Source: Nymphaea colorata | Taxonomy: Eukaryota > Streptophyta > Magnoliopsida > Nymphaeales > Nymphaeaceae | Length of the DNA stretch: 64,000 nt | NCBI RefSeq assembly: GCF_008831285.2 | Contig: NC_045141.1 | Location: forward strand, 374,001-438,000 | Direction of reading: 5' to 3' | In this document: positions 11,433-23,123 of the stretch, piece after piece | Numbering within the stretch: the stretch's first letter is position 1 | How the letters are laid out: each line of letters starts with the position of its first letter | Translations under genes and position numbers: made by a program | The notes under the pieces: generated by a model | The model's input: the letters and a program-made list of their open reading frames with translations, nothing else | What the model was told of the DNA's origin: nothing | Databases searched by the model: none

Positions 11433-11906
11433 TGTAACGCCCCATTGTAAAAGTTTAGCCTCCTTGTAAGATTAGGAAGAATCTTGAGAGGTCCATAAGA
11501 GGGCTGACAAAGTTATTAGTTGTCAGAGTTCCTAGTTGAGTTGGAGTTGAAACTGAAGCGGGTAAGGGGTAGGTTGGATCCATCGAACGAAGAGCTCAAG
11601 TTCAGTGTGTGAGTGAACTAAAACTTTGCAGTAGTATTAAAGCCGATCCAACAATCGAACCTAGGGTCCTACATGCACAGATTTGTGTGCATTAAAGAGG
11701 GTGGATGGTAACACCAAAATGTGAAAGTTTTGTCTCATATTTAACATTACAAGGAACCTTGAGAGGCCTATATGGGTGTTGGTTAAATGATTGGTTGTCA
11801 TGGTTCATATTCCTTTTTGACTTGGAGCATAAACTAATAAGAGGCAAGTTGAAATCCATCAAACTAAGAGCTTGAACCAGGTATGGGAATGGATTGGGTC
11901 GTTACA
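11433..11906. repeat. Diverged tandem duplication bounded by TGTAACG and CGTTACA
   Basis: Two related units follow each other, starting at about 11433 (TGTAACGCCCC) and about 11708 (GGTAACACC). Shared blocks occur in the same order: GTAAAAGTTT/GTGAAAGTTT, CTTGAGAGG, GGTTGGATCCATC/GTTGAAATCCATC, and GAGCTCAAG/GAGCTTGAA. The outer ends TGTAACG and CGTTACA are inverted repeats, so this may be an old small LTR or MITE-like element. No target duplication was found. Confidence 0.5.
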
Positions 11907-12451
11907 CTGCCCATGCAAGCATTTTCTATATAATAGTATTTCTTATGTAATATGTGCCAAATGAGAGTGAATGATGGTTGAATGGTTGGCACTTTAAAAT
12001 AAGCTTTTTGTTCCTCTTTCCACAAATTCGGATTTTCCTTAGTATTCATGGATTTAGAAAGCCAACTATATAAACATGTGAATTAAATTTCAGATCAAAT
12101 TTAGTTGTTAATTCAAAGACAGATTTGGATTGGATTCACTTGACCCATACTTTCTAGTGAGGACTGCCCTCCGTTGGCGACGATCTTTTTTTTTTTCCCT
12201 AGTACTTTTCAAATGCCAACAATAAGTGGGTATGTTAATCTTTCTAAATTTTTTAAAACTTTTTAAAGAGAGGTGGTACCTTTTTCTGAATTTGTTGGAA
12301 AAGAAGGACATCCATTCGAAGTCTGTCAAAGGTTAGAGACCCCTATTTGTCACGCCCATCTGTTGGGCAGCTCTTTGTAACTTCATCTACCAAATTGCAT
12401 AGGTCGAAGAAATATTTTTGGCTGGATTTTTTAATTTTACCAAACAAACAT
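11907..12451. other. Unassigned non-coding DNA
   Basis: No recognised gene or element. The two minus-strand open frames here (11864-12049 and 12108-12329) have no similarity I recognise. Confidence 0.5.
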
Positions 12452-12454
12452 TAC

Positions 12455-12704
12455 GGGAGTGTTTGGTCATCTAATCCAGTTTTTTGAAAATTTGGTTTTT
12501 AAGAAAACCAAGTTTTTTAATGAGTTCTAAAAACTTTGTTTTCTTTTTTTTTAATAATATATTCAAAACCTGGTTTTTTAATAGCCTAAAGAGGCCAAGT
12601 TTTTTGTTGCTTTTTCTGAAATCAGGTTTTGTCAAAACCACCCAGTTTTGATGACACCCAACCACTTCAAAAACCTGGTTTTGGGGTGCCATCCGAACAC
12701 TCCC
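12455..12704. mobile_element. 250-bp MITE with TAC target duplication
   Basis: The left end GGGAGTGTTTGGTCATC and the reverse complement of the right end (GGGAGTGTTCGGATGGC) form terminal inverted repeats. They are flanked by TAC at 12452-12454 and 12705-12707. The body consists of AAACC/GGTTTT-rich fold-back sequence. A 3-bp duplication suggests a PIF/Harbinger-type origin, although TAC is less usual than TAA or TTA. Confidence 0.65.
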
Positions 12705-12707
12705 TAC

Positions 12708-14306
12708 ACCTATTTAAACACAAATAACCAAAATTTTGAAGATCTTGAAAGCTAAGAACCAGATTTTAAATTTGCACGTGCTATGGTTCTTACCTATTAA
12801 TTTAGAGCACAACAAATTGTCGGATGTCATACTTCTAAAAAAAAAAGTCGACTGCGCGGTGAGTGCGCTATGAAAATTAAATGAAAAGGAAAAAGTTTTA
12901 TTGATTCATTTGAAAAGAAAAAAGCGTGGGCTACTGGTACTGGATCCAGACTCCGACGACCTCTATACAATACGGAAAAGCTCATGGTAAAGACAATGTG
13001 AATATGGCCAGCCCAAATTGGTAAACTACAGATATATTACTTGGACAAGTTCTGAATTATTCTTGCGTGAAATTTCATTAATCATTTCCAGCTGAACTAT
13101 GTATGAATTGGACCTGGTGCTCAATCGGGCTTCTTCCTTAAGAACTCGAACAAATTCTATGCAGGTCCGGATCCATAACCTACCCATCGACAAGCCTTGC
13201 TAGAATTGGATGGTCCTGACATTTTATGTCAGATTCGTATCTGGTTTCAACATTTGAAGTTCCATGATCATACCGGCCTACACTTTTTCATTTTTCCAAC
13301 CAACAGGTCTCCGAAAATTTGGTAGGTGCTAGGCACATACATGCTAGACAGAGACAGATAAGAAACAATTTCAGAGCTCTTCATCAAAGAAACAAAAAGG
13401 GTACACCTCTTCTTTTTGTATCCAACCTAAGTACTACTTGGTCCAACATGAGTTATTATCTGGTCAATATCCAATCTTTGACAGATACACAATATTATGC
13501 ACTCCCCTTGACATAATGGTTCAGACCAACACAAGATTCTACTACTCAGACTGCTTGCCACTGATCAAATATAAGGTTGCAATGAATCAGATCTAAAGTG
13601 CATGTACGATTTACCATACTGCCGTTTTGGACCTACATATATTCGAATTCAAATAAGAAGGAAGAGAAATGTACACCTATAATTGAATCCTGTTCTGAAT
13701 TCAAAATCAAAATGTGATCCGAATTTGAGTTTTAAGATTCACATTTGCATCAAAATCCGACGTTTGAACCAAATCTGAACCATATTATGATATATTGGGA
13801 AATAATTTTCAAAATTTATGGTCATTGCTGTAGGAAATTTCATAATCTGATCTGAATCTGATACGATATTTTGCTTAAATACGAATGTCAATCCAAATTC
13901 AATCGAATATCATTTCTTTAACTTTGAGTTTTGGCCTGATTTATGGGACCAGATACCAATTTTTTTCTGATACCTATTTTCTTTTAATTGAGTGGATCGA
14001 TCAGACACTTGATTTGATTTAAATCAGATTTATTCAGAGACTTTCAATGAAATATTCGTCCTGCATACTCAGACACTTCCAACTCGAATCGAACCAGTTT
14101 AGGGAAAGCTAACCTTCATACAAATTCTGGATCTGGACCTAACAAAAGGGACCCAACAAAGAGGATCCATCACTCGCGTCGTATACATATACATTTACCG
14201 TGTCTACGTTTTTGACCTGCTGGGCACATATGCCGTGCTTTCTCTCCCACCCTGCCGACCGCTCGCGCCATCCAGACCTCACTCTGAGAAACCGCCGGCC
14301 GGTACA
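12708..14306. other. Upstream region of the ZFPL1 homologue
   Basis: Non-coding. From about 13620 to 14110 it is a diffuse tract of AATCCGAATTTGAG- and GATTCACATTTG-like words, resembling tracts near 52900-53250 and 54880-55280. The last 150 bases before the start codon are more GC-rich and pyrimidine-rich (CTCTCCCACCC), as expected of a plant 5' untranslated region. No convincing TATA box could be fixed. Confidence 0.45.
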
Positions 14307-14330
14307 ATGGTCGTCTGCAAATGCCGGAAG
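14307..14330 (+). CDS. ZFPL1: ZFPL1-like gene, coding exon 1
   Basis: Encodes MVVCKCRK in phase 0 and is followed by the donor GTATGC. The start is chosen because this octapeptide is the conserved N terminus of plant ZFPL1 proteins and joins in frame to exon 2. The eight-codon exon is too short to be found by frame length alone. Intron 1 is 695 bp. Confidence 0.88.
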
Positions 14331-15662
14331 GTATGCTCGTCTCGAACATTCTTTTGGGCGAATTTGTTCGCCTTTTCCGTTAATTGCAGCAACGGGGGAT
14401 CGTTGGTACTGTTTTTACTTCGTTGAATTTTGCGGTCCAATTCTGTTGTAGATCTCGTCCTGTTCGTTTGTTCAGTTTCAGATCTCTGTTCGTATATTTT
14501 AATGTTGTTCCGCGACACAATGTAATGAGCGAGGGTGAATGCTTTGGCCGCTCAGCGCTTAGTTTTTTTGGTTGTTTGGGCCGAAATCTTCAGCTTCCTA
14601 TCGTGTTCTCGCTTGAGATTTCTCTTCTGTTTTTGAATTCATATTGTGATATTTCTTACCAACCGTAATTGAGGTCATATTGCGTTGAAATTTGTTTTGT
14701 AATTGAGGTCATATCGCGTTGAAATTTGTTTTACAAAGCGTTTTTTTAATTAATGTGTTGGATTTCTTGGACAACTTATCTTTCAATTTTTTCTGCGTGC
14801 GGGAAGGGTGGGCCACTACCTCCGATCCGGTTCTTCTTTGGTAGCTTTAAATGCTTAAGTTTTCTCGATGGGTTCTCAAGTTATGGAAGAATCAATACGT
14901 GAGATCTATTAGGTACACTCTTCTTCTTTCTGTCAAAATGTACTCAGATGTTTGCCTTTGGCAAATATATTTGTTCTACAAACCTTAAATAAGATCGATG
15001 ACATTTGTGAAACTTGTGCATGTAGGCAACAAAGCTCTATTGTTTCGTACATAAAGTTCCTGTTTGCGGTGAATGCATTTGTTTCCAGGAGCACCAGATA
15101 TGCGTGGTAAATTATCAGTTTCCTTAGCTCTGTTCTGTTTTCATGGCATCAAATTTAGGAGGTTAATTTGAACGTTTCTTCTTCACAAGTAGTATGTTTT
15201 GATTGATATGTACTTATATTCATGCCATAAAATCATTTCTATTTATTCAATGTAATTTATGCAATACATTTGTTTAACTCATTGTTGAGTATACAGTGGT
15301 TAACGTTCTATATTCCCATTTATTCAATATAATGTATGCAATGTAGTTGTTTGACTTATTGTTGGACTTATAGAGGCAAATGTATTGAACTTCATTCTGT
15401 ATTTCTGATTGTTATCATAGGAAGCGAGAGCTTAGTGGCAATGTTATAAAGTGCATACCATGTCCTTTGTCGGTCGGATCAATAGTTAGATATGTATTTT
15501 ACGGTATCGTGAAAAATTGTATTTTTTTAGTGTTAAATGTTAATGAATTAAAAAAAGAAGAAGAAGAAAAGTCAGGAAAAATCAAGAAAAAAGAGCATAA
15601 TGCCGTTGTTAAAGTCAAAGTTGGATACAGGTTGATCAAGTTACTAAAAAGACACAAATGTG

Positions 15663-15701
<39 letters not shown>

Positions 15702-18700
15702 CTATATATTATACATCTATATAAAACGGAAAAAACCACATACACAGATAAGCATAAATGTATTACACGTGAAAGGTTAGGTGGGTAATTAGGAGAGCGA
15801 GAAAAACATTCTATTAAGGTTACCAGTGTTACCAGTATTTTCTTTTCGTATAATTTAATAAATATTTATATTTAATTTAGGTGCATCTTTAAAATTATAG
15901 TTTGCGATGTCACTGGACACGAGGGCTACCTAAAACTCCAAAAAGTAAGAAGAGAGTACATTTTTACCTTATGGTAGGTTTGTATTTTCCTAAGGCCTAA
16001 AGGTTTGGCAAAGACAAAACACAGTTTATATCCTAACAGAAATTTAACTTTCTAAATTTTTTTTATCTAGAAAAAAGGAAAGTAGCATAAACAAAAGAAG
16101 TTAATAGTTGAAGGATCAAATCAACAACTAGTTGACCAAAAATTAGTTTCTGAAATGGTCCCTAACTACTTAGAGGTTAGGGGCTAGTCAACTAACTGAA
16201 GCCTAACCCAATTACAATTGAGATAATCTTTGCCTGCATAAACAGAATTTAAACTTCTCTACATAAACAAATCTTCTGGTAAGTTCAAATCTTTACAAGT
16301 GCAACTTTTAGAACGCATTTTGAAACTATTTTTCTTCTAAGCATATGCTGATTTAACTTTCGCCTTTCAGGATTTGGACTATTATGCATTCGATTTAATA
16401 AGCTATTTTTTAAGTTTCCTGAGTAGTTTGTTTCACCTACTTATATCTTCAGGTATGGGGACCAAAGATTGCAGGGTGATATTGAAATAATATCATATGT
16501 TACTGAACTGCTTCCTTTTCAAGACAAAGATCCTTATGGAAAATAGATATGATATGGATGTGGATCTTGTGAAGTTTGACCTGAATCTGGATCTGATTAT
16601 GCAGAATTCATGTCACTCACATACAGAACCAATGATAAAAAGATTGAGAAAGCTACCACAAAATCCACATGCATAATATCTACTGCAAGGTATAAATACC
16701 TTGGACAATCCATCATGTGATGGGCAAGTGGGGCTCTTGTTGACCTAGATTTACCCAGCTCCTAAACCATCTGCCTCAACTTTATGGGTACTGATATGCA
16801 TTAATGGAGTACCCTTGGATGTGAGTCAAGTAAATCTATGACTGGATTTTACAATAAAAATATACAATGATTACAATCTCAATACTTACAAACACTTACC
16901 TCCTTCTGCACTATAACACAATGGCTAAGCATGCTTATATTTTAAGAATAAAAGGATCAAAGGATGAAATATGAAACTAGCTTTTTGTTTCCAAAATGTG
17001 AAGAGTCAACAGTGACTAGATCCCATTAAGTTTTATTGCTATGTGAATCTTCAGATTATTCATTTGAAAAATGTATAGATGGTTACTGGTTACGAGGTTA
17101 CAGTGGTACAATCTTTCTAATTGACTAGGTTCTCCATTTTTTTCCTCTTCATCCCCTTGTCCACTTATGAAGAATGGTTTTTATTTGGTGAGATTAGTTA
17201 TTTTCTGGAAAGTGTATAGTCAAAACAATAGCTTACTATTTATTTAGTGAACCTCAACAAAGATGTTAAACATTATGCTGCAATTTGATATTCTTTTCAG
17301 CAACTTTCCTGTGGCTTCCTAATTGGCTATGGCTTTTAACTGGTTTCCTTATTCTCTTTCATTATCAAAGGTACGTGCTTATTCTGAATGGGTCATAGAT
17401 GGTGAATATGATTGGCCACCAACCTGCTGCATGTGCCGGGCAGTTCTAGATGATGCATCAGATTGTCAAACTACCCGGCTTGGCTGCTTGCGTATGTTCT
17501 GTTGCTACAATGGAAAGATGCTTTAGACTCTATATGCATTTTTTTACTGACTCAATATCTTTCTTTTTTGGGGCAATACTTCTGTTCATCTCAGATGTTA
17601 TTCACACAAGCTGCTTGGTATCCCATATACAGAAATTTCCTCCTAATACTGCTCCTGCAGGATATATCTGTCCAGCGTGCTCTTCTCCAGTAAGATTGCT
17701 GACTACAAAGATGTTCTCCTTTTCACTGTTGAATATAGCAAAATATCTTGGAAATATTAATAGAAGATTTTCAACTCATTATATATCTGGGGGTTATTGC
17801 TAGTGCTTGAGTAAACTTCACACTTCTACATTGTTGGGAGTTGTTAGGAATGGACTTGGAGTGATCTCCATACTTAGGACATTGGAAAAACGGGCTGGTA
17901 CTTGGCACATTTTACTACTTTAAGCATATTGGAATTGAAGGATATGATGTGTCCATTGTAGCATGACTCAGGCATGCATACAACTTACATCTTACAAGCA
18001 ACATAGATCCACTCTCTATATGAAAAGCCCATGGAATGAGATTGGCCTTTGGTCATTTTACTTTGTGGTGGATAATTTCGTCATGAACACGTGGAGATTA
18101 GTTGGTTGAGGCATCTGCAAAGGTTTAATAAGCACTTTCTCAAAATGTGCCATGTCATGTTATTGGCTATCTATCTTTTCTAGTAGATGAAGTAGGTGAT
18201 GCAGGTGACATCAGTAGATGGGGCCAATGTATAGAACACCGGGTCACATGACAATTATATGAACTTCAACATTGCTTCTTAGAGATTTCATTTCAACTTC
18301 AATTTATTTTTCTCGGATGGCTATCTGATTTAATAGCTGCTGGTGGTTATCTCCACCATGGCTATCAAATGTGTTCTTTGGAGGAGACACACCACTTTGT
18401 CTAGACCTAGGATGAACTTGCCTTACCTTGTTGTTGTCTAGTTGGAGACATTTCATAAAATTGGAATAATACCTTACCCTGTTGCTGACTACATTGTTCA
18501 TATTGAATGAGGATTTGAATGAGGATTTCTTTCCCTATTTGTGCTGTCTCAAAGGACTACATGTAATTCTGAATAAGAAATGGCTAAGAATAGTGCTTCT
18601 AAAGAGCTCCTGCACTCGTGTTGCCATGAGTCGGGTGCTGGTGTGGCTCCACATGGCATGTCCATTGCGGTCAGCTGAACTAGGCCAAAAACTAACTATT

Positions 18701-21700
18701 TTAGATGCACATAGTGACAGAACACAGTGACAGAGGCAGGTGTGGGCAGTTACCTCCATGGACACAAAAAATGTTTATGCATTGCTACCTCATGGCTATT
18801 TTTGTTATTTCCATATTGCTGCCCTTTGAAAATCTAAAACTTAAATATTATTACCCCTTAACCAAAACTTTCTGGCTTGGCTCCTAGATGCACACCTGAC
18901 TAAACTAGCTCAAGTACAAATGTTTATAACAACTAAAATGTAAATATGGATAAATAAGGCTATTAAATTAATTGACTATATATTTGTATCATAGTCACAA
19001 AAAACTATCTCGGGTTTTAAACGGCAACTCGGCAAGGTTTTTCTTCGTATAATACAGTGAGCTAGAAAAAAGGGGAAAATATGGTAATTTTTTAATAAAA
19101 TATTTAAAAAGCTAAAAATGAGGAAAAATAAAATAAGTCAAAAACTAATAACACCAACATAAAAAAATAAGTAATTTGCAACAAATAAAAATTTGAAAAT
19201 GAAAACAAACAGTTTGGCATTAAAAGAAAACGTGAAAATGAAAAAAAGGAAAAAGCTTTTTTTGTGTTTTTTATTTTAATGTTTTTTTAAAAAACAGCGT
19301 TTTTTAAAAGTTTTATATGGCTAATTTATTTGTTGCATATTTTGGAAAAAAACATGTTTTTTGTAACTATGATTTGTATATATAGATATATATATCCTTG
19401 TTGCTGCACCTAAGTTTGTTTGAAAATTACTGCATCCTCACCCACACCCCGAACTCGGGTGATATAGGTGATTCAGAAAGGGTCTGGTCTTTTGTGAAAC
19501 ACAGCAAATACATGCAACTCAAACCAATGTTTTAAACATCGTGACTCAATACTCGATTTGTCCATTCTTGACTTGTGAATTGATAGGCCAACAGTTACTG
19601 ACCTGGGCCAGGTTTTATTAATTATTGTTTGTAGAGAAAAAAGAAGGAAATGTAACTGGTCATTAAAATATGAAAAGGTTGTACAATGACTTGATCACAT
19701 GTTTGATGCGAGCTTGGTCTAGGCCTGCTTCTAGGACCCCAGGGTGAAGCTCGGCCAAGGGCAGCAGGGCTGCCGTGCAGCTATGCTTGGACACAGCCAC
19801 ACCTCGAAAATGGCAACTTTGCTCTGCCATGCCTTTTGGGTTGGAAGATCTTTTAATTATAAGCTCACACCAAAATTTCAGCACGATCCAAGTATGGGAG
19901 AGGGAGTTATGGCCGTTGGAAGTCGGCGGGCTGAGTGTCGAACATGTGGCATGCGCAAAGACAGGTTCTGGCCAGTGCGCGGTCAGACAGAGTAATCGAT
20001 GATAGCTCTCTCATCCAAACTTTTATTGAACCTTGTAATAGCTTGTTGGAAAGATAATTTCAATTTTCCAACCACTATAGGCACACGATGATCCGACGTC
20101 GTTTGATTGGGGAAATCTGCCAAGAAAGATGACGCTTGACTCTGAATTTCTGCAGAATGGGATCTTGGCTTTGGGAAAATGGCTGCCGGATGAATCGTGT
20201 GCTGACGGCCATTGGTGGCTTTGGTTCGAACGCTCACCAAAGAGAGCAATGCATGAAAGGTTGCCAGCAGTTATGGATTGCAACCGGGAGATGCCTTCTA
20301 CGCGAGGGTCCTGGGTTGTGCACGTTCTCCTTTTGTAGAGGAGAGCCTGTCGACTAGGGGTAGGTTGCCCAACAAAGACTGAAAAGTCGGTGGCCAGCGA
20401 GATTGTGACAAAGTGGGAGAGGGGCAGCTTTTAGAGAGGCACCTACACTACGGCACACTTCCAAGGATGTGCAAGGGAAAAGGGAGAAAGGGGGGGGGGA
20501 GTGAAACACTAAAAAGACTTACTTTTGTTTTCTTCATAATCCCAATAGACAAGGTTCAACACCTTTTATAGAGGGGGAGTGGGGGACACACAATACAAGG
20601 ACGAAACAACCAATAAAAACGAAACAAATTCAAATAACGCATCCTCATTGGCTAGATTGAGGTGGCGAATAGAAAAAAGCTAGATTTGGCCTTCCCATTG
20701 GCCGGTTTGAGCTGGGTAGCACCTTTTTAGGGGCTTGCCAGAAATAGAGCAGAGGTGAAAGGCAAGCAAATGGGCTGGTGCCTGCTTGGCGCTGAGCGGG
20801 GCTCACTCTTGTAAGGTGGCGCGCAGGTGTTCGACAGTTATGGGTGCACACCTGGCCTCCTAATGAAGTGGCAGTCCATGCGGATGCAGGTGTGTGTCTA
20901 GCATGTGCCTGCCATGTGGAAGAGTGAGCCTACCATACTTTGGAGTAAGGTGGACCCGCCCTGGTGCACATGTGGCTCTGCCGAAGGTGTGGCCAATGGA
21001 TTGGGCGGCTGACTGCCCTTTTGTAGGGCTCAAGGTGGCTCGAGCCTGGGTAATATGCTAGGCTTTAGGCCGAGCTCTTGCTTTGCAAACTCTGGGGCAA
21101 GCGAGAGTGGGCACTGGCTACCAATTGTGGCCTTACTATGTGGCAGCACATTGGTGGCTACATGCTGAGGACTGTGGCATGGACTTGGTCTCCTCTTGAC
21201 ACTGAGATTGGTGATGGAGATGGTGGAAGCGGGAAGAGATTCCCGGAGGGCTTGGGCCCTTGCCGATGTCCTATTGAATAGCCTCCATGAGAGCGTTGTC
21301 TAGCATTGGGTGTGGTCGATGGCAGCAGAGCCAAGGGGTGATAAGATGGATGCGGGCCAAGGCGACATTGCATCAATAAGTCAGAAATAAGTCAAGCAAA
21401 CATCAAAGTAATATGGAGATTTTTTGAGATACACCATATCCCCCACTTGAGATTCTTCATCTCGCATGTGTTTGTTATGTTGTTGCTGCAAGTCTTCCCT
21501 TGATCATCTCCAATGTTTTGTCTGTACTCAACAATTGCATGTCAACTTCGTTAAGCTGGTTGGACTGGATTGAATTAGCATAAATCTGGTGGGGGCTTGC
21601 CATAAACCACTTGACATAGGAGACTCTGGTGTCCGAGTTTGAAGTGGTATTATAAGTGAAGTCAGCCCAAGGGATACTCTGTCCAATTATAGAGCTGGAG

Positions 21701-23074
21701 TCTTTCATAGCAACACAAGTAAGTCTTAAGTCTTTGAAACATGGTTGGCTGCCTTTGCTAGTCCATCTGTTTGTGGATGATACATTGTACTTAAGTCTAG
21801 TGTGGTCTGGGATGTTGAGAAGTAGTGAATCCTATCCGTCGTAATGGACTGGGATGTTGAGAAGTATTAGGAATTAGTAAGAAGGGTTTTTTTGGGAAAC
21901 TTATTGTTCTCGATGGGAGTGTTTAAGAACTTTTTTTTTTTTTCGTGGACTCTATCTAATTCCCATTGCTGACCCTATATCTCTTTTAAGAGAGGATTAG
22001 GGTAAATCATTCCTATAGTTTCTCTCCATCTCTCTCTCTCTCTCGCTCTCTCTCTCTCTCATGTCTTCTTCTTCTTCTACTCTAAATGTTACTTCAACAT
22101 GGTATTAGATCCAGAATCTCTTGGCAGTTTTTGAAGCCTAAATCCTCTTCTTCTTCATCTTCCTTCTCTCCTTATTTCTTGTTTTGATCATCTTGGTCGC
22201 CACATTCGGTTTGTGGTTCCTTAGTACGATCTAGGGTTTTGCTGAAAACCTTAGATTGATGTCATGTTGAGGTCGTAGATGATATGTAAAAGTTTCGACC
22301 AGTCTGGATAAGTGTTGTCTGCTGAAAGGATGCCAGGAAAATTGAATTGAAGATGGTGTTGCTGAGATGAAAATGGTGAACTTGTGTTGGTGACGTCTTT
22401 GCGCTCTTGGTTAGTAGAGGAAGATATTGGTGATTTGTCCAAATAGTTCAGATCTGGACTTTTTCTCATGGAAGTTGTCAGACCTGAATATTTTTTTTTG
22501 TTGGTTGGTAGAGTTGATGTTAAAACAATGTATTGTCTATGTCACATAGGTACGGGTACGGATCATTTTCAAAAAACTTGAGTGCGGGGGTACGGCCGTA
22601 CACACACATGCATGCACACACACACACACACATATCTATATATATATATGTGTGCGTGTGTGTGTGTCAAAAAATTTCAAACAGAATAACACATTCACAC
22701 ATATATATATCAAAAAATTACAAACAGAATAACATATTCATAAATCATGATCCAAAATTTATCAGTCTTGATCTCATTCTCTTCAGTCGCATAATTAACA
22801 TACAAAATACATCAGCGTTCTTGAATCTCATTCTCCTCAGTCACATCATCAAGATTAGAAGGAGCAACAGGTTCTGTAAGGTCCATATTAAGAGCATGCA
22901 AATCATGTTCCCCTTCAAGGTCCAAGTCAATGTCCTCTGGATTAACATCCCAGTACTTGGATGATCCTGAACTGCAAGTTGCAACAAAATCAAAATATGA
23001 TTTAACTTTTAAGTTAATATTTGATAGAAATGTAGCACCAATATCTGTAACCCGAAAACAGCACTCACGCAGGA

Positions 23075-23123
<49 letters not shown>

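Noticed and set aside
17323-17526. 67-codon frame starting MAMAFNW as an alternative start of the zinc finger gene
   Set aside because: The ATG lies in intron 2; the conserved N terminus is encoded by exons 1 and 2, and the exon 3 acceptor at 17371 fits in phase.
20129-20357. Overlapping open frames in a GC-richer stretch of intron 4
   Set aside because: Frames on both strands overlap within a probable LTR and show no recognisable domain.
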